From assembly GCF_000346465.2 (NCBI RefSeq), contig NC_034014.1:24527297-24591296 (forward strand): DNA of 64,000 bases, in the 5' to 3' direction. The notes beneath the pieces were generated by a model. It was not told the DNA's origin and did not search any database. It saw nothing but the letters and a program-made list of their open reading frames with translations. Made by a program: the position numbers and the translations under genes. Positions 12,210 through 23,422 of this stretch are shown in pieces. Numbering within the stretch: position 1 is the first letter of the stretch; every line of letters starts with the position of its first letter. Origin of the DNA: Prunus persica. Taxonomy: Eukaryota > Streptophyta > Magnoliopsida > Rosales > Rosaceae.

Positions 12210-12808
12210 CCTTTACTATTACTTATATCATAAAAAATATTTTTCTCTAAAAATATATATTTCAAATAATTAAGAGAATTTATCCATACATCCAAATTCA
12301 TTCAATTTCTCCTTTTCCAAGCATTTGTTTTCAAGACACGTCTCACCGTCCGCTTCACGTATGAGCAGCGGACCCAAAAGGAATGCCCCCCACGACCGTT
12401 AGGAACGCCGTCTTTGTTCGAGGGTGGGGCCTTGCCTCAACCCAATAAGGCTGAGACACGTAGCGGATCAGTGCCAGCTGGAGGCACGTTCTATTCAGTT
12501 GGCCAGAATATACGGATGCCATAAGCATTTTAGTAGCACCAAAACTTGGGAATTTCTCACTTTAATTTTTTTTTTTCCTTTTGCCCTTTTTCCTTTTTTT
12601 TCTTTTTTTTTCCTTTAAATGGGAAGGCACAAAGAGAGCGGGAACACGTACAGCTGCTTATTGCTTTCCTCTACTTGAGCGCCCCATTCACTCCTCCTCT
12701 CTCTGCCTGCCTCCTCTTCTTTTTGAGATCTGTGCTCTTTGGTCGTCTCCTTCCTTCCTCTCGAGGCTTCTTCTTCAGCTAGGGTTTCGTAACTCCGATC
12801 CTTTACCG

Positions 12809-14236
12809 GTACGTGCTTGCTTTTACGATTCCGAGACTGTCGTTTTGTGTACTTTATGCTGCGTTTTTAGCTGATTTTAGCGTCGTTTTTCTGAATTTAC
12901 TGTGCATTTCTGGCTGATTTTAGCGTCGTTTTTGTTCTGTTTGTGGATCTGATCTTTTTCTCTTCGCTTTTGCTCGTAAGCGTTTGTTTTTGCTGCGTGC
13001 GCTCCATGTTTGCGTTTTAATTGCTCTATCTTTATCACCATTGGAAATGATTGTGTGGAATTTATGCTAGTTTCTGAGATCAATTTTTCTAAATGTTGAG
13101 AGCTAGCCTTGTTCTTTGTTATGGTTCTGAGATTGCTCATGTTCTCTGTATTGTGAATTACTTCCTATTTTCGTAATTTTAGTAAATTTAAAGTCATAGT
13201 TTGGCAGATCTATACACGGTTTCGCCGGATATTTAGATTGCAGAAGTTTCCATACATTTTCATTTGCTCAGCGTTTACTTTTTTAAATAAACGCTTTGCT
13301 GACACGTTACCAGAAACATGTTGACTGTCAACTTGCAAGGATATTATTAAATTGATTTCGTGATTTTTAGCCTCTGGTGAAAAAAGAGCTTTTTGCAAAA
13401 TTTGGAGCTGCTGATATTTGTCGATCTGGTGCAAGAAGCTAATTCGTCTCCTTAATGCCTTTTGTCATTCGTATCTGATTGCTTAAGTTCTGCAAATATG
13501 GCTTTTGTTTTATGTGATCTTGATATCAAAGCCGTCTTTTGCGAGAATTTTTTTTATATACGATTGTAACATCTGGAACTGAAGAAAGAGCTTTTACAAA
13601 ATTTTGTTGGCATTTTTTGATTTGGTGTGAGAAAAAAGTTCTTCTCCTTGCTGTCCTTTTGTCATTTGGATGATCGGATCTGATAGCTTAAGTCCTTCAA
13701 AAATGGCTTTAGTTGTATTTGATCTTGTATATGAGTGCATTTGAGTTATCAATGTTCAACTTCATTATGAATATTGAATTCTGGAAAAATGGAACTGTTT
13801 CTGTATGTCCGTGTGTGTATATTGTACAAGGTTATTGAAAAAGGGAAAGGAAAAAGGTTCAATTTGTTTAAATATATCTAAAATGTTTCTTCATAAGTCT
13901 TATCGTATTTGAAGGCCCTCAACATTTTGTGTTTGACTCTTGTTAATCAAAGGATAAAGCTCATATTTAGCATGACATTCTTTTATGATATTGATTACTA
14001 TTACTACTCCAGTTGTTTGAGATAGACTTCTATGGCGTGTACATATGCCTTCTTTTGTTGGCCCACTTATTCTTGATTTTAACTTTTGGGAATTGTGTTT
14101 AAGGCCTGTTAGACATGCTCCATGAAACATTGTTGAAAAAATCATATCGAAATCTTTTGCTTGATTAATTAAATAGCTCATAGAGTGTTTCTGTAGTTGT
14201 GCTTTTGATGACTTCATTTGGTCTTATATCTTGTAG
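12809..14236 (+). other. Probable 5'UTR intron of the pyrophosphatase gene
   Basis: A pyrimidine-rich leader (about 12560-12780) with a telo-box-like AGGGTTT at 12781 leads to the donor CCG/GTACGT at 12809. The acceptor TTGTAG ends at 14236, two bases before the ATG. The leader intron is inferred from splice consensus and the lack of coding sequence over about 1.4 kb. Confidence 0.6.
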
Positions 14237-14238
14237 TT

Positions 14239-16369
14239 ATGGCTCCACCAATTGAGACTGTTCAGAAAGTTGAGCCTCCTCAAAAAGTTATCGACTCCCA
14301 TCATCATCATCATCATCATCATTCCTCACATCCACCTCTTAATGAGAGGATACTTTCTTCCATGACCAGGAGGTCTATAGCTGCACACCCTTGGCATGAT
14401 CTTGAAATAGGTGAGCAGTAACTTTGGCAGCCATCTTGGTCACGTCAGCTTTCTTTAATTGTTATTTTACCCTATGTATAACTTTTTTTCCTTTTCATTT
14501 TAATATAGGACCTGGAGCTCCAAAGATTTTCAACTGTGTAAGTATACTGAACCTTAATAACTATTTGATGCCTTAATTTTTTATTATAATGATTTTATCA
14601 TTTGCTCAAATTATGCATTTTCCATGCTTATTTTGAACGAATATTGATTAGACACACTGAATGATTGTACAATGCAAATACGGAACTGAAGAAGTCATCT
14701 TAGATTACGTTGACCAACTTTCCAGAATGTAGTGACATTCTTAATATAATTCTCATTATTAAAATAATCTGCTCCAGAAGATAATTTTCTCTATAATATC
14801 ATAGTTGACAGTATTTTCTCTAACTAGTCAGTTTTCATAGTCCAATTCTAACAGTTACGACCTTTATAGTACTTATTCAGAAACTATGTATTGTGATATG
14901 TTTGGCATCCTACTGATTGTTGTTCTTGTGGAAATGTATCCAGGTTATTGAAATTCCAAAAGGAAGCAAAGTGAAATATGAGCTTGACAAAAAAACTGGA
15001 CTCATCAAGGCAAGTATTGCGCCAAGCTAATCTTCCTCATATTTTTAGTACATAAAGTATGCTTGCTGACAGGTCTTTGTATGTGCAGGTTGACCGCATA
15101 CTGTACTCATCGGTTGTCTACCCCCACAACTATGGCTTCATCCCCCGAACTCTTTGTGAGGACAATGACCCCTTGGATGTCTTGATTATTATGCAGGTAT
15201 TTTTATGCTTCTTTCCTTTGGAAATGCCATTTTGGAATTTTATTTTAGCATTCTAACCTGAATATGACATGAACCATTCCCTACGATATAATCAATCTTA
15301 AGCATGTAAAACTCATATAAAAAGTTGTAAGATTATTCAGACATATTTTTAAAGCCATGCACAGTTGCTGGTGAAATCTTGTGTTAATGTTTGTAAAAAA
15401 CTTTGAGCAGCTTCTAAATCCATTTGGTTTTTGTTAAAGCTGATGCTTGTATGTGGAAACTCACGCTGATGTATTTTGACTCTGAAAAAACTTACAGGAG
15501 CCAGTTGTTCCTGGATGCTTTCTTCGGGCAAAAGCTATTGGCTTGATGCCTATGATCGATCAGGTACATATTCAGACAGAAATGTTGGTTCTTTTAAATT
15601 TGTTGCAAAGTTCTAATTTTCTATGAAATCAGGGTGAGAAAGATGACAAGATAATTGCTGTCTGTGCTGATGATCCCGAATACCGACACTACCAGGACAT
15701 CAAGGATCTCCCACCACATCGTTTGGCTGAGATCCGGCGCTTCTTTGAGGACTGTATCCTTTTTGAAATTTCAGTTTCTAGAAGTCGTAATTTTGTGGGA
15801 TAAACTGTTTCTTTCTCCAAAGCCCTATTAATTTTTTTTTTCCTTAACCAACCAAAAAAATCAGACAAGAAAAATGAGAACAAAGAAGTTGCAGTTGACG
15901 ACTTTCTCCCTGCATCTGCTGCCTATGATGCAATCCAGCATTCCATGTAAGTGTTAATGCTCTCTGAAAATTATACTGTCAGTGGTGTTATGAGAATGTA
16001 GATGTTAGAAATCAGAATAGCATGGATACAATTCAAAAGTACTGAATCGCCCCTCGACTTTTCAAGTTTTGATCATTTCTGGTTCTTAAGAAAATTGATT
16101 TGAACTGCATTTGTCGGCCTAAATTTCATTTCACATCAGCCAAAGTCAAGCATTTTAATACCAGTTCACATCCTCAACCAAGAGTCGGGGTTAGATGCCT
16201 GCATTCAGTTTACATTTGGGTTTGTCTAGAGAGTCTAAATAGTCTATAATATTACTTGTCTACAAACTTAAATGAATGGAGTACGAACTTAATCTCTCAA
16301 ACTCTTTTTGTTCTAATGTGATATAGGGATCTATATGCGGACTACATAGTGGAGAGCCTCAGGCGGTAG
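14239..16369 (+). CDS. PPA: Soluble inorganic pyrophosphatase (family I)
   Basis: Hydrolyses pyrophosphate to two phosphates, a cytosolic reaction that pulls biosynthetic steps forward. Eight coding exons join in frame to 228 residues: 14239-14410, 14509-14537, 14944-15009, 15089-15196, 15498-15563, 15633-15753, 15865-15946 and 16327-16369. The family I signature is visible: [25 protein letters not shown], and the metal-binding [10 protein letters not shown] with its conserved aspartates, followed by [12 protein letters not shown] and RRFFEDYKKNENK. Length is normal for plant soluble enzymes. Intron 3 (15010-15088) has a GC donor (AAG/GCAAGT), and only this site preserves the conserved [10 protein letters not shown] join. 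The N-terminus carries eight consecutive histidines (encoded at 14299-14322), unusual for the family. The ATG at 14239 directly follows the leader intron. Confidence 0.96.
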
Positions 16370-16449
16370 TTGTTTGTGCAAGCAATGAATCTTGGGTGCT
16401 ATCATCTATCATCTGTAATGAAAATAACTTTATTATTGTGTTGTTTATG

Positions 16450-17590
16450 CATGCATTTTGTTTCGCAATGTATGCATATGCTTATACTACGACTCTAGAT
16501 GGATTGTCAACTCTGCTTCATATGACAAGTATTAAAACTTTTATACAGTAATGAATATCGAAAACGACTGGAAAAAGAATTGTAGTTTGGGTTAATATAT
16601 TGGTTTTGTGTTATTCTTCATTCACCCCGGCATGGGTTTGAAACAAATTGTATTTGTATGCATTGTGGCTGTTCCTATTCATTTTTTGGAGTAAATATGT
16701 ATTCTTTACTATTGTAGATGTAATGTAATGAATCTGTTCTTGTGGACAGTTGATTTTTCGTAGAATGCTTGAAGGTGGAGTTTGTAACATCAATGTGTCG
16801 TTTGTTACAGATTTCAAGTTTTACGGTTAATATGCTGAGTTAATCAGCTTAAAGTAAGCTTAAAACACCAAATGATCGTTACCTGCCCACCAGGCTCTGT
16901 CCAGCTACATTTCCATCACTATCCACATTAATCATAAGGCAAACTGATCAAATCGTTCATAAATTCAAAAACAATTCGAAAAATCTCTGAGCTAAGATAT
17001 TGAGTTTCAAAATCTATCCCTCATAGGCCCCTTCAATTTATCGAGAGAATGATCAAAGATGAAGTAAAAGCACGTGAAACTTACTCAGCTGAGGAAAGTT
17101 TCCAAAGCCGCATAACAGCAATCACCAGTCGAAGAAACTAAGAACTTTCCTGCCAGCAATTTGCCTCCTAGCCTCTTCATGATCCGTAGTGCCGCCGGCA
17201 AATGTTTCCAGCACAACATATTCAAATTGCCAAGTTATACAAATATGTTAACCAAAATAAACCCATCAAACTTAAAATTAGCGCACACACTCGTGATATA
17301 ATATATCACGACGACCATGTCAATACACAAATTCAAACTCATTAATATATGCCTGCAAATCCAACCAATACAAGCAATAATCTAAACTACTTTATATAAA
17401 TTATATTGATCTAATCTACGAAAAGGAAATTAATGAAAAGAAACACATTCACTGCTCTGACTAACTGACTTAACCTACGTCTGCAAAAGCAAAGAAGGGT
17501 TCGGCCTAATTATTAAGTTGCCAGTCACAGCCGTTAGGTTGACAAAGTGATAAACGTCCAGGTCACAACCGCGGTGTATTTATCATCTCC
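16450..17590. other. Intergenic between pyrophosphatase and the 201-aa gene
   Basis: The start of this stretch is the probable pyrophosphatase 3' untranslated region. No further coding sequence is supported. A short palindrome, GTGATATAATATATCAC, lies near 17293. Confidence 0.4.
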
Positions 17591-17595
17591 ACGTC

Positions 17596-17601
17596 CACGT
17601 G
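17596..17601. promoter_or_regulatory. G-box (CACGTG) upstream of the 201-aa gene
   Basis: CACGTG in the context ACGTCCACGTGGC lies about 240 bp before the ATG at 17837. It is the core recognised by plant bZIP and bHLH factors. The site is seen; its use is inferred. Confidence 0.5.
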
Positions 17602-17836
17602 GCTCCATGTCACCTGCACACCTGGCCGAAAACCCCTTTCCTCAATCATCTAAGCCACCAAAATCAAAATATTCCCAACGCAAAACCTAAAGCTTAAAGC
17701 CATAAACCCTCACCAAGCAACTGTTTTCTCCTTCATATCCCCAAAACCCAAAAACCCTATACTTTACAGGTCGATGTCGTAAAACCCTACATACCAGTCC
17801 GAACCCGAACCCGAACCCGAAACCAAGGCGACCACC

Positions 17837-18442
17837 ATGAACTCCTTCACCAACACCACCAACTTCGACAACCTCATGCTCCAAACCCTCATGGGCAGGC
17901 TCCAAATCCGACCCCCAACGAACAACTCCTTCCTCTCGCAAACCCTCGAAGAACTTCTCTTCGACGCCGCCAATCTCTCTGGCGATGAAGACGATGACGA
18001 CGAGAACAAGACCCAGCTCGCCAAAGAAGAATCCAAGCTCGAGAAGGACATCATCCGGGTCATTCTCAGCGGCAAGACCGATTCCCTCAAACCCAATTCG
18101 GGTCAGGCGGTGACGATTGGGGAGCATCACATTTGTGTTGGGTTTCATGAGGAAACGGGTTCGGATTATCGGGTCTGGGAGTGGCATGGGCATATCATGC
18201 TCTTCGATGAAGAAAATGGATACACTCCAGAGTATATATATGGGAATTACTTTGAGAGACTGATTGGCAAGGCTCGTACTGGCAGTAGTGGTGTTCGTGT
18301 TGAGGAGGAGGCTAAGGAGGAAGAGGAGGACAAAGAGCAGGTGGGAAATTTGGGGCTCAGGGAATTGATTGATGGTGGGGATTCGGGTCAGGGTCGGATT
18401 CTTCATCGGAATATCAATGCTGGTTCTTCAAGGTTTATATGA
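17837..18442 (+). CDS. Conserved plant protein of unknown function (201 aa)
   Basis: A single-exon frame of 201 residues. I recognise the pattern of a plant-only family without assigned function: an N-terminal MNSF...NFDNLMLQTLMGRLQ helix, a central acidic run (SGDEDDDDEN), and a strongly conserved-looking core at about 63-148 (KEESKLEKDIIRVILSG, SGQAVTIGEHHICVGFHEE, YRVWEWHGHIMLFDEENGY, TPEYIYGNYFERL). A Glu-rich tail follows (EEEAKEEEEDKE). No signal peptide or membrane segment is seen. The 239-residue open frame on the opposite strand (17687-18406) is its shadow. In gene order it takes the place of AT3G53630 (from memory), between pyrophosphatase and H2B. No function is assigned. Confidence 0.85.
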   Translation: MNSFTNTTNFDNLMLQTLMGRLQIRPPTNNSFLSQTLEELLFDAANLSGDEDDDDENKTQLAKEESKLEKDIIRVILSGKTDSLKPNSGQAVTIGEHHICVGFHEETGSDYRVWEWHGHIMLFDEENGYTPEYIYGNYFERLIGKARTGSSGVRVEEEAKEEEEDKEQVGNLGLRELIDGGDSGQGRILHRNINAGSSRFI

Positions 18443-21246
18443 ATTACCCTTTTTTTTTCCTTCCATATTTTCGTTTAATGTGCTTGTGTTATATTGCTTT
18501 CGCATTTTTTACTGTTGAAGTGCTTTGGATTTTGAAAGTTGTTTTGAGTTGCAGAAATGCTATATGCTATGTGATCTTGGAAACTTGTAGTTAGTGAACG
18601 CTCTGTTCTACTTCAATTGCAATTTTGTGCTCATTGGCCTAAGATTTTATCCAACTTCTCAAATTGAGGTTTGGAGTAATCCTTCACTTAAATATCAGAG
18701 TATAGAGCTTATGCCAACTGTTTTTGCGAAAGATGGCGCATATGGAAGGACACATCTATTTTGTAGTTAGAAATAGTAGTAAGTTGGATTTCTGTTTGTT
18801 TTGAAGTTATCATAATTGTACTAACTTAAGTTGAAAGCTCAAAAGATCATGTATTTCACTAGCACTGTAATGAACAGATATGCAGTAGGTTGAAGGAATT
18901 AGTTTATAACCATTGGTGATTTTCTTGCTTAGATTATGAAAAAAGTTATCCTTTAGGATGTTCAAGATGTTGACATAAAAGCTTATGAAACTTCAAGTAT
19001 CTGCCTGCTATTACCAGGTAGGCTGAGAAAAAGAAGTATTGGTCAAGTAATTTTTCGTATATATAGTCTGTTATCTTGAAATTGACAACATGAAGAACTA
19101 GGGACTAATTCTGCTACCACCCACTCTTACCATCAATTGTTGCCATCTTCGGCAGGCATCACACAAGGACCTAGGGATTATTCTGCTTCTGCTTGCTCTC
19201 ACCATCAATTTATTCTCATATTTGGTATTCTTAACAATATCCTCCCAGCCACCCTTGATTGTTGACCCTTATGCTTGTTCAATCAATCTGTTTCATGTTG
19301 ATTTAATGACAAGGAGGTTTTAGTCCTCTTGGAATATATGTGTTCTCTGTCTAGATCTAGATCTTGTTTCAAGTTGGTTGCTCCCTCAATATCTTTTTCT
19401 TCATCATGTTCTTATCCCCAGTGGATTCATGTGGCAATGTGAAGAAAAAGAAAATAATTGTAGCAGTTGAGTTGAATTCATCTTTAAGTAAGTTCTGCAT
19501 ATGATCCTTCTGAAGTCTCTTTCTCAAGCCTTCACCAAGCATTATATATTACTATGAAACCTTGCATGTGGTCTGTTTCCTTGTAATAATCTTCTACACT
19601 TACTTGAACCATCATGTTCTACTCGTGTTTGTGGTAAGCTGTGGTTCAAAGCTCCAAACTGCCAGGAATTTGTTTAGGATTTTGGAATCATGTCATTACC
19701 TTCATGCAAACTATTTCTTGTCTTACTGTATTTAATCATTCACTGTCTATATGTACAAACCATGCCGACCTTGCCATTTGCTATGCTTTGCGTGTTTTCC
19801 ATGATTATCTTTCCTCTTACAGGGTTTAGTGGAGATCAAAGATTTGGTTTGCATAAGAAGTATTAAAGAAGGAGCTGGCAATGATCTTCTCATTTCATTG
19901 TTTACTTGGGGTGGGAGATCAAGGCTACTTCAATTTAACATGGTATTTGTATGCAGTTTTCTGTTAGCTTTTGTTTGACTTTCCAATACGTTGGACAGTA
20001 CAGAAGAGGAAGAAGATATGTTTTGTGAGACTTCATTATGTTAAAGTAGTTTTTCTATTCAAAAAAAAAAATTATGTTAAAGTAGTTTTGGATTAGCTTA
20101 TCAATGGACGAAAATGGTGCATCCATCTTTGATATTACTTGGTTGTAAATTTTAGTTTTGCCTCAGTGGCTTGGCTTGTGGTTAAAACCAAGGGTCCAAT
20201 TTTGGGCCATTGGCGATCATTTTCAACGAAATGATTTGCAGCCCCCTGTGTGTCTGTGTTAGGCCTCTGGCCCCGTTATGTGCCCAAAAAAAAAACGACT
20301 CGGCCTCTACTAAAACCGTGGGGTAAAAAAAAAAAACCAGAACAAAACTACTTTATTAAGCTTCTACCCAAAAAAAAAAGAAACTACTTTATTATGTTGA
20401 ATTGTTACAAGATACTTTATAAACTCTTTAGTTTTTAAATGTTCATTTCTTCAATTTAAAATAATTTATACTTTTGAAATAAAAAAAATTAACACATTTC
20501 TCCCTTCGCTTCATGCGGATACGATTAAAAGTATGCACAGTTCAATTAACTTTTCTTCTTCTTCTTATAAAAACAATAATTTAATTTAATTTAATTTAAT
20601 TTATGGAATAGAGGGATTCGAACTTCGATGCAAAGCGTAGGCTCCTTGTCGTCATCAACCGACTTAACTCACATTTAGGGATGGTAATGGGGCGAATCGG
20701 AAATGGATATGTCATGTTCCCCATCCCTGCCTCCGTATGGCTAATATTCAAATTGGGGATTTCCCATCCCCTCCTTCATTGGGGTACAAATTCCAAAGCC
20801 TGGCCCAATTACAAAATACTGATGAGAAAATAATTTATGAATGCGGAAAAAAAAAGTTAGAAACTAAACATACAATACAAAAGTTTTGTTTTATACTTAA
20901 TTCAATATATGTACGATGAATATAAAATATAGGGATAAGAATACCATATCCCAAACACCATATTAAAAAATTTCCCTAAATTTGTCCCCATACCCAATTT
21001 ATATCCTTTATACTCTCATTAAGGTTGAAGTCTTGCAAAGACTACCCATGGTGGGGAAAATTGCCATCCTTACTCACATCTACCGCATTTTTTAAAATTT
21101 ATTTTAAACCCAATTATAATTTTGAAAAATAATAGTTTCAAATTAAAAAGAAAAAGTAATTCATAAAACAACAAAGAAAATATTAATTGGAATTTTGTTA
21201 CCAAAATGAGCAGTCCTGTCCATACTATATTTATTTGTTAATGGGT
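18443..21246. other. 3' untranslated region and intergenic, no further gene seen
   Basis: The first part is probably 3'UTR of the 201-aa gene. Poly-A tracts occur at about 20285-20390, an (AATTT)n-like repeat at about 20577-20602, and a degenerate tRNA-like segment at about 20610-20660 (GGGATTCGAAC). No open frame with protein-like features was found. Confidence 0.4.
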
Positions 21247-21385
21247 AATGCTAGACTTACCATATTTTTATACTATATTACGTACCACCTCTCTAATAGA
21301 GGTGGATCCCACTAATACAATAGGACCCACTTCTATTAGAGAGGTGGTACACAATGTAATATAAAAATATGGTAAGCCTATCATT
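21247..21385. mobile_element. Small foldback MITE
   Basis: A nearly palindromic 139-bp unit. The left arm has CTTACCATATTTTTATACTA and the right arm, reverse-complemented, CTTACCATATTTTTATATTA. The centre also folds (CCACCTCTCTAATAGAGGTG against CCACCTCTCTAATAGAAGTG). The copy lies about 390 bp upstream of the H2B TATA box. The superfamily is not clear because the target duplication is short or ambiguous. Confidence 0.75.
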
Positions 21386-21641
21386 TTCCTTTGTGAATTG
21401 TTGCCAAAGAAAATCTAAAATCCTACGGTAGGGAAAGTAGCCCAGTCAATTACTCTTCAAGCAATCGTACGGTCCATATTTGAGACGGAAGCCAAATCAA
21501 CTTCGTAATCCGTATAAGACTACGACTGACTCAAAAGCATCCGCCATCCCACATTCCGAATCAATCCAACGGAGATAAAAACACCCATGTCACCGATCCT
21601 CGTGAAATCCCAAAACCCAATCAGAACCAACCTCACCACAC

Positions 21642-21649
21642 TATATAAA
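21642..21649 (+). promoter_or_regulatory. TATA box of the H2B gene
   Basis: TATATAAA at 21642, about 130 bp before the ATG. A CCAAT-type motif (CCCAATCAG) sits about 25 bp upstream at 21616-21624. Confidence 0.7.
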
Positions 21650-21772
21650 CACTCGCGCACTCTCCTCTCCATCCACCAAAATCCCTGAATTCACTCTGTG
21701 TGTAGAAGACCGTTCTCCTTCTCATTCGTCAGTTCGTTCGTATCGGATCAGAAGCAACCAAAAATCGGCGAA

Positions 21773-22177
21773 ATGGCGCCAACGAAGGCCGAGAAAAAAC
21801 CAGTCACAGAGAAAGCCCCGGCGGAGAAGAAGCCGAAGGCTGAGAAGAAGATCCCCAAGGAAGGCGGCGTCGAGAAGAAGAAGAAGAAGGTGAAGAAGAG
21901 CACCGAGACGTACAAGATCTACATCTTCAAGGTCCTGAAGCAAGTGCACCCCGATATCGGGATCTCCAGCAAGGCCATGGGGATCATGAACAGCTTCATC
22001 AACGACATATTCGAGAAGCTCGCGCAGGAGGCCTCACGATTGGCTCGCTACAACAAGAAGCCCACCATTACGTCGCGAGAGATCCAGACCGCGGTCAGGC
22101 TGGTCCTGCCCGGTGAGCTCGCCAAACACGCCGTTTCCGAGGGCACCAAGGCCGTCACCAAGTTTACCAGTTGTTAA
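21773..22177 (+). CDS. H2B: Histone H2B
   Basis: Core nucleosome histone that pairs with H2A in the nucleus. Intronless, 134 residues, as usual for plant H2B. The Lys/Pro/Glu-rich N-tail ([20 protein letters not shown]) is followed by the histone fold at about 40-130: [58 protein letters not shown]. The C-terminal AVTKFTSC carries the conserved ubiquitination-site context (Lys in AVTK). The last residue is Cys where plant H2B usually ends in Ser-Ser. The ATG at 21773 is preferred over the upstream in-frame ATG at 21698 because it starts the standard MAPTKAEKK tail. Confidence 0.97.
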   Translation: MAPTKAEKKPVTEKAPAEKKPKAEKKIPKEGGVEKKKKKVKKSTETYKIYIFKVLKQVHPDIGISSKAMGIMNSFINDIFEKLAQEASRLARYNKKPTITSREIQTAVRLVLPGELAKHAVSEGTKAVTKFTSC

Positions 22178-22179
22178 TT

Positions 22180-22853
22180 TTTTTTTCTCTTAAAATAATT
22201 TTTTGTGAATTTTTTTTTTTTGTTATTATAAATATTTTGTTGATCCAGGTTTCTGGATATGGTGTTAGGGCAAATTGGATATATTAATGAAATTGGATCC
22301 TTCATTTTAATAAGATGTGTGGAGAGGTTTTATATGGTGCATGTTTTATTTTGTGGGATTGGTTTCATCTGATTCTGGTATGAATTTTGGTAATTTTGTT
22401 AAGACCAATGAAAACAAGGAGGAAGAGGGTAAAGAAAATAAGTTGAATTCCTGCAAATCAACCTTTGAGTTGCTTAAAATAAGCAAACTCTTGATGTGTG
22501 AGAAAGGTCTCCACTTTTGCCAGGTGATATGTTGTTTTGTTTGTATTAAAAAAAAACAACGAGAGCATTACAATGTTTTTTTTAAATTTTACGCAAGTGA
22601 TTTATTGATGAAAATAATTGTATAAATTCTTTGAACAAGATATCTCGAATGATATTGGAAGGAGACTCGAACCATGAACGAACTTGTATTCATTAATGAA
22701 AGAGAAAGAGCATAACGAATAAACAATTTCAAAAGTTAAATGAAATTTTGAGTTTAATTAATTAAAAAAGATTTTGTAGCAATACTTGCGTCTTTTCAAT
22801 AGAAGGTTTTTTTTTTTTTTTTAAAGGCCAATATTTTGTCCCAAAAAATGTAA
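22180..22853. other. 3'UTR of H2B and intergenic
   Basis: T-rich sequence with no supported gene. The open frame 22317-22625 has no recognisable features. A T run near 22807-22822 precedes the tRNA gene. Confidence 0.4.
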
Positions 22854-22927
22854 CGCTAGAAGGAGGGCTCGAACCTCCGACCTTGTGGTTAACAGCCACA
22901 CGCTCTAGCCAACTGAGCTATTCCAGC
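22854..22927 (-). tRNA. trnN-GUU: tRNA-Asn (anticodon GTT)
   Basis: A 74-nt cloverleaf read on the minus strand. The acceptor stem is GCTGGAA/TTCTAGC, the D arm GCTC/GAGC, the anticodon stem TGTGG/CCACA with loop CTGTTAA (anticodon GTT), and the T arm GGAGG/CCTCC with loop TTCGAGC. The discriminator is G and no CCA is encoded. There is no intron. A T6 run immediately downstream (about 22843-22849 on the plus strand) is the probable Pol III terminator. Confidence 0.96.
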
Positions 22928-23422
22928 TTTTGATTATTTTTCTATGATACGTTACCTATAAACGCTTATCGGTAATCGTAAGCATTCAATGCTGCACGAA
23001 ATTTATCAAGAAGGATTTCAAGTTCAGTCACAATTCTGGCCCAAGTTTAACTGCCCTGGTAAACAGGACTGTTTCGTGTTTTTACAATACAACAAATTGA
23101 CATCCACCTTGAATTAGAATCTTTACTGAAACACCCAAGCATCATGAAGCAGATGCTCTCCAAATAGTAAGAACAAAGTGCAAACACACACAAGCAAATT
23201 ATGTCCAATTGCAGCATTGCAACAAGTGAAATCTAGAAGGGGGCTAATTTCATTTCATCAGAAACATGGATGTTCTACAATTGGAAACACAGAGTACAAT
23301 GGACTGAAATCCTAGGGGGATAATGACACATATGAACCATCCTACTAACCAAGTACACACATGAAGACTTCCATACAGAGATACATTAATTTACTACCCA
23401 GAGACACTACTAGTTAGACAAG
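22928..23422. other. 3' flank of H2A and intergenic
   Basis: Probably contains the 3'UTR of the minus-strand H2A gene and the short upstream region of the tRNA. No other gene is seen. Confidence 0.4.

Noticed and set aside
12424..12874. Three overlapping plus-strand frames rich in Phe/Leu/Ser
   Set aside because: They translate a pyrimidine-rich leader and promoter of the pyrophosphatase gene and have low-complexity composition.
14299..14322. Engineered His tag or vector contamination
   Set aside because: The tract lies inside a native exon with introns on both sides of the gene and uses pure CAT codons, as expected for a natural triplet expansion.
17687..18406. 239-residue open frame on the minus strand
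   Set aside because: It is the exact antisense of the 201-aa gene, whose plus-strand translation has the conserved-looking core. The minus translation is low-complexity and Gly/Val-rich.
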